Assembly (NCBI GenBank): GCA_031289875.1
Contig: JAITOO010000229.1
Location: forward strand, 1-5,044
Reading direction: 5' to 3'
Length of the DNA: 5,044 nucleotides
From: Flavobacteriaceae bacterium
Lineage (GTDB): Bacteria; Bacteroidota; Bacteroidia; Flavobacteriales; Weeksellaceae
The translations under genes were made by a program, and so were the position numbers. Positions 1 to 5,044 of this stretch are shown piece after piece. The notes under the pieces are model-generated. The model was not told the DNA's origin and ran no database searches. It saw nothing but the letters and a program-made list of their open reading frames with translations. The stretch's first letter is position 1, and every line of letters begins with the position of its first letter.

Positions 1-281
1 TCAGTCAAGGAATGAGAATGGATTTGCTCCCCTGCGGGATTAAGGTTACGAATGTCGCACCCGGTGCGGTGGAAACGGAATTTTCCTTAGTCCGCTTCAA
101 AGGAGACCAAAATCGCTCAAATGCTGTATATCAAGGTTTTGAGCCATTAAAAGCGGAAGATATTGCTGATGCTGTTTTTTACGCCGTATCCCGCCCCGCC
201 CATGTACAAATTGCCGACATCACAGTGCTGCCCAAAGCGCAGGCAAGCATAGGACTATTTCAGAGAGGCAGTATGATATGA
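1..281 (+). CDS. Short-chain dehydrogenase/reductase, YdfG-like (3' end only)
   Basis: This is the C-terminal part of an NAD(P)-dependent short-chain dehydrogenase. The open frame runs in from the left edge (first whole codon at 3) to a TGA at 279-281, giving about 93 residues of a family usually near 250. The ATG at 12 is internal, because the residues before it (SQG) continue the helix that follows the catalytic Tyr-x-x-x-Lys in this family. Visible family marks are the segment NVAPGAVETEF (the PG motif after beta-6, lining the cofactor site), the following VRFKGD, and the ending PAHVQIADITVLPKAQA, which resembles the C-terminus of E. coli YdfG, a 3-hydroxy acid dehydrogenase / malonic semialdehyde reductase. 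The Rossmann glycine motif and the Ser/Tyr/Lys catalytic residues lie outside the window, so cofactor preference and activity cannot be judged. The fold is near certain and the YdfG-like subgroup likely; the exact substrate is unknown. The next gene is convergent. Confidence 0.9.
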   Translation, partial: SQGMRMDLLPCGIKVTNVAPGAVETEFSLVRFKGDQNRSNAVYQGFEPLKAEDIADAVFYAVSRPAHVQIADITVLPKAQASIGLFQRGSMI

Positions 282-341
282 CAAAAATCTTAATATTTAG
301 TGCTTAGTATAATGAATGCAACCGGCAACTTTAATTTTCAG

Positions 342-363
342 TATGAAAATTCCTCTTTTCATA
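342..363. other. AT-rich stem-loop in the convergent gap 282-418
   Basis: A perfect 8-bp inverted repeat (TATGAAAA at 342-349, TTTTCATA at 356-363) with a 6-nt loop lies between the convergent ends of the dehydrogenase and the peptidyl-prolyl isomerase. No run of T follows it on either strand, so it is a poor intrinsic terminator, although its position between two 3' ends would suit transcript ending. The rest of 282-418 contains a short GTAAC/GTTAC inverted repeat (381-399). I see no gene there: the small open frames crossing it run into the isomerase in the antisense direction and have no family features. Confidence 0.3.
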
Positions 364-418
364 GCTATTCAGGAAGCGACGTAACGTTGTGGATGTTACA
401 AAAATCTCTTATAGAAAC

Positions 419-1429
419 TCATTTTTTTGCCTTAACCAATTCAACGTCAAAGAGAAGCCAAGCGTTGGGAGGGATAATTCCGTCGCCTGCGCCGTATGTT
501 CCGTAACCCAAAGCGGGCGGAATCAAAAAGCGAGCCTTGTCGCCTTCGTGCAGCAGAGCGATGCCCTCGTCCCAGCCTTTGATGACCCTGCCTTTGCCCA
601 GCGGAAATTCAATCGGCTCATTGCGGCTGTATGAAGAATCAAACACATTGCCGTTGGTCAGCGAACCTTCGTAATGCACGGAAACTACGTCTCCGATTTT
701 TGGCAGTCCGCCGTTTCCTTGTTCCAAAATTTGGTAAAACAGTCCCGAAGGAATTTGCTTCATCTCGGCTTTCAACTTTTCCAGAGTGATATTTTCCTGT
801 TTTTCTTTTTCTTCCAAGAATTTTTTGTTTCTTTCCTGAATCAGATTTTTGTTTTCTTCAAAAAATCGGGCAGCATCGTAATTTTGATATTCTTCTCCTT
901 TTTTGATAATCGCGATTTTTTCAATCACAATGGGAGTTTTAGGTTTGTCGTGAGCGCCTGCTTCCGCTTTGGAGATGTGGCTGACAATGTCCGTACCATC
1001 AATTATTGTCCCGAAAACAGTGTGCTTGCCGTCCAGCCAAGGAGTCGGAACTTCCGTGATGAAAAATTGGCTTCCGTTGGTGTTTGGTCCCGAATTTGCC
1101 ATTGACAAGATGCCTGAGCCTGAATGTTTCAGGTCGTTTTTTTCGTCGTCAAAACGGTAGCCGGGTCCTCCCATTCCTGTTCCCTGAGGGTCGCCTGACT
1201 GAATCATAAAATCCTTAATTATTCGGTGAAAAATAATTCCGTCATAAAATGGAATGCCCTTAGATTTTGCAGTATTGGGAATATTTCCTTCTGCCAAACC
1301 GATGAAATTTGCTACTGTAACGGGAGATTCCTTGTCGTGAAATTTGACTATCATCTCGCCTTTTGTGGTCTTGATATCTGCATAAAGCCCGTTTTCGAGG
1401 CTGCCGTAAATGTTTTTGTCTATTTCCAA
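419..1429 (-). CDS. Dual-domain peptidyl-prolyl cis-trans isomerase (cyclophilin-FKBP fusion)
   Basis: A 336-residue protein joining two unrelated prolyl isomerase folds, both of which catalyse cis-trans isomerisation of X-Pro bonds in protein folding. Residues about 12-176 are a cyclophilin: FHRII with the catalytic Arg69, F74 and Q77, the SMAN segment (A111, N112), GSQFF (Q121, F123), and WLDGKHTVFG with W131 and H136. Residues about 180-225 form a charged, helix-prone linker rich in Glu and Lys. Residues about 244-336 are an FKBP domain: VHYEG (Y253), VFDSS (F263, D264), RVIKGWDEG (V282, I283, W286), Y309, GIIPP (318-321) and LLFDVEL (F327). The loop after Y309 is one residue longer than in human FKBP12. 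There is no signal peptide or membrane segment, so it should be cytoplasmic. The start is read as TTG at 1429: an in-frame TAG lies at 1454-1456 with no ATG or GTG between, and the first downstream Met (M26) is inside the first cyclophilin strand. Such cyclophilin-FKBP fusions are known from Flavobacterium and Treponema. Identity is very secure; client proteins are unknown. Confidence 0.95.
   Translation of the reverse strand: MEIDKNIYGSLENGLYADIKTTKGEMIVKFHDKESPVTVANFIGLAEGNIPNTAKSKGIPFYDGIIFHRIIKDFMIQSGDPQGTGMGGPGYRFDDEKNDLKHSGSGILSMANSGPNTNGSQFFITEVPTPWLDGKHTVFGTIIDGTDIVSHISKAEAGAHDKPKTPIVIEKIAIIKKGEEYQNYDAARFFEENKNLIQERNKKFLEEKEKQENITLEKLKAEMKQIPSGLFYQILEQGNGGLPKIGDVVSVHYEGSLTNGNVFDSSYSRNEPIEFPLGKGRVIKGWDEGIALLHEGDKARFLIPPALGYGTYGAGDGIIPPNAWLLFDVELVKAKK
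1427..1429 (-). other. Inferred TTG start codon of the cyclophilin-FKBP gene
   Basis: On the minus strand the sequence is TTTAACA-TTG-GAA-ATA. Only eight sense codons separate this TTG from the in-frame TAG at 1454-1456, and none of them is ATG, GTG or TTG. Starting at the next Met (codon 26) would remove the beta strand that opens the cyclophilin fold. No purine-rich Shine-Dalgarno block precedes the TTG, which is usual in Bacteroidota. A sequencing error hiding an ATG is the main alternative. Confidence 0.7.
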
Positions 1430-1464
1430 TGTTAAAGAATTGATTAAATGTTTCTATTTATTTT

Positions 1465-1492
1465 GCAAGATAGTTAATATTTTCGGAACAAA
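1465..1492 (-). promoter_or_regulatory. Possible promoter for the cyclophilin-FKBP gene
   Basis: On the minus strand a TTTTG sits at 1489-1493 and TATCTTG at 1466-1472, about 16 nt apart. Bacteroidota sigma-ABfr promoters have TTTG near -33 and TAnnTTTG near -7 with somewhat wider spacing, so this is a loose match. It lies about 35 nt upstream of the inferred TTG start, in the divergent spacer, where a promoter must exist. The assignment is tentative. Confidence 0.25.
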
Positions 1493-1534
1493 AAAACTGT
1501 TTTATATCATATGCGGAAATTTAAAATTAATTAG

Positions 1535-1542
1535 TACATTTA
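1535..1542 (+). promoter_or_regulatory. Possible -7 element for the CoA-transferase gene
   Basis: TACATTTA at 1535-1542 matches the Bacteroidota -7 pattern TAnnTTTG at all positions but the last, and lies 25 nt before the ATG at 1568. No clear TTTG appears at the expected -33 distance. The region just before the ATG (TTATTAAAAATT) is A/T-rich with no Shine-Dalgarno sequence, typical for the phylum. A short 5' leader would follow from this placement. The call rests on one imperfect element, so it is weak. Confidence 0.2.
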
Positions 1543-1567
1543 CCATATTACAACATTATTAAAAATT

Positions 1568-2836
1568 ATGGATTATATAAAAGCATCTGAAGCCGCAAAA
1601 TTGATTAAATCAAACCACAGAATTTATGTACATTCTACGGTCTGCACGCCCGAACGTTTGATTGACGCAATTGTGGACAGGCACGAAGATTTGAGAGATG
1701 TGGAGTTCTGCCATATCCACACCGAAGGAAAGGCTCGCTATGCCCTGCCTGAGTATTCAAAAAACTTTAAAGTTAATAACTTTTTCATCGGAGCAAATAT
1801 CCGTCCTTATGTAAACAAGGGCAGCGTCCAATATGTACCGGTATTTTTGAGCGAAATTCCTTTATTGTTCAGGAAGAAAGTCCTCCCTGTCGATGTCGCT
1901 TTAATACATGTTTCTCCTCCCGATTCTCACGGATACTGCTCGCTGGGGCTGTCCATCGAAGGAGTGAAAGCCGCTACCGAAGAAGCAAAAATCGTTATCG
2001 CTCAAGTGAATCCGAACATGCCGAGAACCTTCGGAGACAGTTTTATTCACGAGAGCCAGATTACGGCAGCTATTTGGTGCGAAGACCCGATTTATGAAAG
2101 TCTGTCTCCCGCTCTGACGGAAAACGATGTTGCTATTGGAAAATATGTCGCAGGGATTGTGGACGACGGAGCAACACTGCAAATGGGCATCGGGGGAATT
2201 CCGAACGCCGTACTTGCCTGCTTGGGAAATCACAAAAATTTGGGCATTCACACCGAGATGTTTTCCGATGGACTGATTCCTCTGGTAGAAAAAGGCATAG
2301 TGAACAATTCTCAGAAAAAAATCTATCACGGCAAAATAGTTTCCACTTTCTTAATGGGAACGAGAAAATTGTACGACTTTGTTGATGACAATCAAGCAGT
2401 TGCCATGCTGGAATCCAGCTACACCAACGACACGGCAATTATCCGCCAAAATCCGAAAGTTACGGCTATCAATAGCGCCATTGAAATTGACCTGACGGGG
2501 CAAGTTTGCGCTGACAGTATCGCAACAAAAATGTACTCAGGCGTGGGGGGACAAATGGACTTCATCAGAGGAGCATCTCTCTCCGAAGGCGGAAAACCTA
2601 TTATCGCACTGACTTCGGTTACGAACAAAGGCGCTTCCAAAATTGTTCCTACGCTGAAACAGGGGGCAGGCGTGGTAACTACGCGCGGACATATTCATTA
2701 TGTAGCGACGGAATTCGGAATTGTGAATCTGTACGGAAAAAATCTGAAAGAAAGAGCCGAAGCGCTGATTTCCATTGCTCACCCAAACCACAGGGAAACT
2801 CTGTCTCAGCAGGCTTTTGAACTTTTTGAACACTAA
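1568..2836 (+). CDS. Acetyl-CoA hydrolase/transferase family CoA-transferase, 4-hydroxybutyrate CoA-transferase-like
   Basis: A complete 422-residue class I CoA-transferase of the group containing 4-hydroxybutyrate CoA-transferase (AbfT/Cat2), butyryl-CoA:acetate CoA-transferase and acetyl-CoA hydrolase (ACH1). These enzymes move CoA between carboxylic acids through a glutamyl-CoA thioester. The likely catalytic Glu is E230 in GIHTEMFSDG, equivalent to the active-site Glu of clostridial AbfT. Other family segments are HVSPPDSHGYCSLG (114-127), VNPNMPRTFGDSFIHES (147-163), the glycine-rich QMGIGGIPNAV (205-215), SGVGGQMDFIRGA (324-336) and the C-terminal TEFGIVNLYGK (381-391). The length fits the family (roughly 420-440), with no signal peptide, so it is cytoplasmic. 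ATG at 1568 is chosen because it begins the usual N-terminal helix and follows an A/T-rich leader. It is divergent from the isomerase and convergent with the helicase, so it stands alone and no pathway partner is visible. Acceptor could be acetate with butyrate, 4-hydroxybutyrate, succinate or propionate; the sequence does not decide. Family secure, substrate open. Confidence 0.93.
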   Translation: MDYIKASEAAKLIKSNHRIYVHSTVCTPERLIDAIVDRHEDLRDVEFCHIHTEGKARYALPEYSKNFKVNNFFIGANIRPYVNKGSVQYVPVFLSEIPLLFRKKVLPVDVALIHVSPPDSHGYCSLGLSIEGVKAATEEAKIVIAQVNPNMPRTFGDSFIHESQITAAIWCEDPIYESLSPALTENDVAIGKYVAGIVDDGATLQMGIGGIPNAVLACLGNHKNLGIHTEMFSDGLIPLVEKGIVNNSQKKIYHGKIVSTFLMGTRKLYDFVDDNQAVAMLESSYTNDTAIIRQNPKVTAINSAIEIDLTGQVCADSIATKMYSGVGGQMDFIRGASLSEGGKPIIALTSVTNKGASKIVPTLKQGAGVVTTRGHIHYVATEFGIVNLYGKNLKERAEALISIAHPNHRETLSQQAFELFEH

Positions 2837-2866
2837 ATTAACCATACCGACCTGAAATTAAAATTT

Positions 2867-2900
2867 TTGAGATTTTCATTTTTACAAGATGAAATTTCAA
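2867..2900. other. Imperfect AT-rich inverted repeat downstream of the CoA-transferase
   Basis: TTGAGATTTTCAT (2867-2879) and ATGAAATTTCAA (2889-2900) can pair with one bulge and one G-U type mismatch around a 9-nt loop. It lies 30 nt after the CoA-transferase stop. The stem is weak because it is nearly all A/T. An 11-bp direct repeat, AAAATTTTTGA, occurs at 2860-2870 and 2914-2924, overlapping it and touching the next hairpin. Both could be chance in such AT-rich sequence. Confidence 0.25.
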
Positions 2901-2922
2901 GAAAAAAAATGAGAAAATTTTT

Positions 2923-2955
2923 GATTCAACGCCCCTGCGGGGCGTTGAATCTTTT
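2923..2955. terminator. Perfect 13-bp GC-rich hairpin, probable bidirectional terminator
   Basis: GATTCAACGCCCC (2923-2935) and its exact reverse complement (2939-2951) are separated by a TGC loop. The inner part of the stem is almost all G/C. On the plus strand TTTT follows immediately (2952-2955). On the minus strand the stem is followed by AAAAATTTT and then by a run of eight T (complement of 2902-2909). It sits 86 nt after the CoA-transferase stop and about 95 nt beyond the helicase stop, between two convergent genes, so it could end both transcripts. The T tract on the plus side is short, and the length and perfection of the palindrome also fit a dispersed palindromic repeat. Confidence 0.65.
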
Positions 2956-2974
2956 GTATGTCCAACATACAAAA
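2952..2974. repeat. Second perfect hairpin abutting the terminator stem
   Basis: TTTTGTATG (2952-2960) and CATACAAAA (2966-2974) form a perfect 9-bp stem with a TCCAA loop. It begins at the base after the 13-bp hairpin ends, and its first four T are the T tract of that hairpin, so the two could form side by side or the T tract could be used for termination instead. A weaker third inverted repeat follows (GTTGCC at 2978-2983 with GACAAC at 2990-2995, five of six pairs, AAAAAT loop). The remaining bases to 3046 show no gene. Confidence 0.5.
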
Positions 2975-3046
2975 AGAGTTGCCAAAAATGACAACCGACA
3001 CCAAAGAATGTCCGACGCAAAATCGCAGGGTGGATATTCTTTTTTT

Positions 3047-5044
3047 TCATCTTCCCATGTCGCTGCGCACGAATTTGATGTCGTCGTAGGAAATTTCATC
3101 GCCGAGAGCATTTTTTATCGGCTTGATTTCCTTGCTGTTAAGTTCCAATATTTTTTGACGGATTAAATTGTATTTTTCTTCGGAAAGAAAATCGTACACC
3201 GAAATTTTTCCTTTGGCAATCAGTTTGGAAACGTGGTTGCTTATTGTGCTGATTGCCAAGCACCTTTCATTTGCCGTTTGCTCCAAAGTTTTTCCTTCGC
3301 ACAAGAATTGCAGCGTAATTTCAATTGTATCTTCTTTGTCATCAATAACTTTCACTTCGCCGTCGTCAGTCGTGAAAACGGATTCCTTGTAAGTCAGACG
3401 TTCATCTATCAAATGGGCAGAAAGTATATTTTTGATTTTCAGTTTAATGCTCTCTTCAAATTCGCTTATCAAACTCAAATATTGTTTAATTTTTGCTTTC
3501 TTTTTATATTCTATAAAATGTTGTGCAACAGGCTTCCAGACTTTCTGAAACAACTGTTCCGCAAAATATTCCACCGCGTCGGAACTCTTTTTTGAGATTT
3601 TTTGCCAGAGTTCTTCATTGTTTCCGGACTGATACCATTTCAAAATTGTATTTTCAAATTTTCGATTCACTGCTTGGAACGAGTCTAACATTTCATTCAC
3701 GGAAGAAATCAAATCCAAAACTATTTCTTTTTCAGGAATAGATTTTTCCAAAACTGTTTTCCGCCATTCGCCCAAGTCGAATTTCAAACTCTTCATATCC
3801 AGCGTTTTAAAAAGTGTCTGCAAAGCGTAGCTGTATTTTTCGCTGTCAAGCATGGATTCCAGCCTGTGAACGTTCCACATCTGACTTTGAAAAGCGTTAA
3901 TCTCCTCATTTTGAATGATATTTCGGGGATGAATCATTGATTTTAAAACAATTCCCTCCAAAGTTCGGCAGCGGCTCAGCGCCACATAGACCTGCCCCGA
4001 AGCAAAAGATTTTCCCGCATCGACAATCGCTTTGTCAAAGGTCAAACCCTGACTTTTGTGAATGGTAACCGCCCACGCCAGCCGTATTGGGTACTGCGAA
4101 AACGAGCCTAATTCTTCCTCGCTGATTTTTCCTGACCGGGAATCAAACGTATATTTGATGTTTTTCCAGACTTCGTGTTCCAATTTCAACAAATCCTGCT
4201 GATTTTCAAACCGAATGAAAATATCGTCATTCTCGATTTTTTCTACAATTCCGATTTTTCCGTTGAAATACCGCCGCTCACCCGAAGTATCGTTGCGGAT
4301 AAACATCACTTGCGCACCTTCTTTCAAAACGAGTTCAAAATCAGTTGGAAAAGCATTTTCGGAGAAAGAGCCGTCCACCACCGCCTCGAAAAAACAAATC
4401 GGCGACGACAGTTTTTCCAGTTCTTTCTGATTAATTTCATTGGCGATGTAATTGTGTGTCGTGAGCGTGATGTAACCCGATTCTTCAGGTTCAAAATTAG
4501 GATGGTATCTTTGGTGAAGGAGTTCAAAATCAATCAAGTCAAAATCCTGAAAACGAATGGCATTCAGCAAGTTGATAAAAACAGGATCTTCCTGACGGTA
4601 CACCTGCTTAAATTCAATGCACGCAGGCTGATTGTCCTGCAAAATACGTGCATCGAAAAAGAAAAGGCTTTTATAATAATTTTTCAGCAAATTCCACTGC
4701 TCGTCCTTGATAACGGGCGGAAGTTGATACATGTCGCCAATCATCACGACCTGCACGCCTCCGAAAGGCGCAAGATTTCGCCGAACGTTTTGCAGCGCAA
4801 AGTTTATGGCATCAAGAATGTCCGCCCGAAGCATGGAAACTTCATCAATAATCAGCATGTCCAACTCGGTCAGGAGTTTTCTTTTCTCTTTGTTGTACCG
4901 AAAATGCTGATGCAATTCCGATTTGGTAATGGCAATGTTGCGGTCAATTCCGAAATCATTTTCGGGAATGAAGCTCACCAGCGGAAGCCCAAACAGCGAG
5001 TGAAGCGTTACGCCGCCTGCGTTAATTGCGGCTACGCCTGTTGG
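3047..5044 (-). CDS. PIF1-like superfamily 1 DNA helicase with C-terminal helix-turn-helix domain (N-terminus cut by window edge)
   Basis: An ATP-dependent DNA helicase of the PIF1/RecD-like group, 665 residues visible. The frame is open to the right edge; the GTG at 4978 is an internal Val, since the 22 residues before it include PTGVAAINAGGV, the motif Ia that follows Walker A in this family. Walker A itself is off the window. In visible numbering: Walker B LIIDEVSM (64-71, with D67 and E68), inside the PIF1 signature region; motif III MIGDMYQLPPV (101-111); motif IV Arg in QVYRQED (R150); motif V AVTIHKSQGLTFD (325-337); motif VI YVALSRCR (353-360). Then comes a long charged, helix-rich segment (about 390-570) and a C-terminal region (about 573-665) resembling the HTH_40 helix-turn-helix module, with TLEQTANERCLAISTISNHV as the probable DNA-binding helices. 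It is cytoplasmic. Likely roles are in replication fork or recombination intermediates and structured DNA, by analogy with PIF1. It ends convergent to the CoA-transferase. Helicase identity is very secure; the HTH name is inferred by resemblance. Confidence 0.95.
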   Translation of the reverse strand, partial: PTGVAAINAGGVTLHSLFGLPLVSFIPENDFGIDRNIAITKSELHQHFRYNKEKRKLLTELDMLIIDEVSMLRADILDAINFALQNVRRNLAPFGGVQVVMIGDMYQLPPVIKDEQWNLLKNYYKSLFFFDARILQDNQPACIEFKQVYRQEDPVFINLLNAIRFQDFDLIDFELLHQRYHPNFEPEESGYITLTTHNYIANEINQKELEKLSSPICFFEAVVDGSFSENAFPTDFELVLKEGAQVMFIRNDTSGERRYFNGKIGIVEKIENDDIFIRFENQQDLLKLEHEVWKNIKYTFDSRSGKISEEELGSFSQYPIRLAWAVTIHKSQGLTFDKAIVDAGKSFASGQVYVALSRCRTLEGIVLKSMIHPRNIIQNEEINAFQSQMWNVHRLESMLDSEKYSYALQTLFKTLDMKSLKFDLGEWRKTVLEKSIPEKEIVLDLISSVNEMLDSFQAVNRKFENTILKWYQSGNNEELWQKISKKSSDAVEYFAEQLFQKVWKPVAQHFIEYKKKAKIKQYLSLISEFEESIKLKIKNILSAHLIDERLTYKESVFTTDDGEVKVIDDKEDTIEITLQFLCEGKTLEQTANERCLAISTISNHVSKLIAKGKISVYDFLSEEKYNLIRQKILELNSKEIKPIKNALGDEISYDDIKFVRSDMGR

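Noticed and set aside
12..14. ATG at 12 as a true start of a small 89-residue protein
   Set aside because: The frame is open to the left edge and the residues are the C-terminal third of a short-chain dehydrogenase, so this Met is internal to a truncated gene.
300..634. Two overlapping plus-strand open frames (300-506 and 389-634) that could be small genes
   Set aside because: They run mostly antisense to the FKBP end of the isomerase gene, whose coding assignment is certain, and their translations show no family features or plausible leader.
674..1435. Plus-strand open frames antisense to the isomerase gene, one rich in Phe and resembling a membrane protein
   Set aside because: The Phe-rich stretch is simply the reverse complement of Lys/Glu-rich codons in the linker of the isomerase.
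1901..2845. Minus-strand open frames across the CoA-transferase gene
   Set aside because: The opposite strand encodes a full-length, motif-complete enzyme; these frames are shadows with no recognisable content.
2923..2995. CRISPR or integron attachment site explanation for the tandem hairpins
   Set aside because: The units differ in sequence and spacing, there are no repeated identical blocks with spacers, and no Cas or integrase gene is nearby.
2838..3166. Small open frames on both strands spanning the hairpin region (for example 2867-3166 plus and 2838-3050 minus)
   Set aside because: They read through strong palindromes and into the helicase 3' end in the wrong frame or strand, and their composition is low-complexity; no homologue is recognisable.
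4976..4978. GTG at 4978 as the start of the helicase
   Set aside because: The codons upstream to the window edge encode the conserved motif Ia PTGVAAINAGGV, so the gene continues beyond the window and this GTG is an internal Val.

Overview
The window looks like chromosomal DNA from a member of the Bacteroidota. The evidence is a cyclophilin-FKBP fusion of the type reported from Flavobacterium, a PIF1-like helicase carrying a C-terminal helix-turn-helix module common in this phylum, and translation starts preceded by A/T-rich sequence rather than a Shine-Dalgarno purine block. The genus cannot be fixed from this stretch.

Four protein genes are present and they alternate in strand: (1) the 3' end of a YdfG-like short-chain dehydrogenase (+, cut by the left edge, ends at 281); (2) a complete dual-domain peptidyl-prolyl isomerase (-, 419-1429); (3) a complete acetyl-CoA hydrolase / 4-hydroxybutyrate CoA-transferase family enzyme (+, 1568-2836); (4) most of a PIF1-like superfamily 1 helicase (-, 3047 to the right edge, N-terminus missing). 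There are two convergent junctions (282-418 and 2837-3046) and one divergent junction (1430-1567). No two neighbours visible here share a transcript, so each of the four is probably transcribed separately from its visible neighbours.

The non-coding stretches are short. Junction 282-418 holds one modest AT-rich stem-loop. The divergent spacer 1430-1567 must carry the promoters of genes 2 and 3, and only weak matches to the Bacteroidota promoter pattern can be seen. Junction 2837-3046 is the most structured: a perfect 13-bp GC-rich hairpin abuts a perfect 9-bp hairpin, and a weaker third one follows. It is best read as a terminator region serving both convergent genes, possibly derived from a dispersed palindromic repeat.

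The genes are unrelated housekeeping or metabolic functions: protein folding, acyl-CoA and fermentation metabolism, DNA unwinding, and a small oxidoreductase. I see no phage, transposon, CRISPR, toxin-antitoxin or defence cassette, and no convincing undescribed system. The points most worth a second look are the double-active-site immunophilin with its apparent TTG start, the tandem hairpins, and the helicase-HTH fusion.
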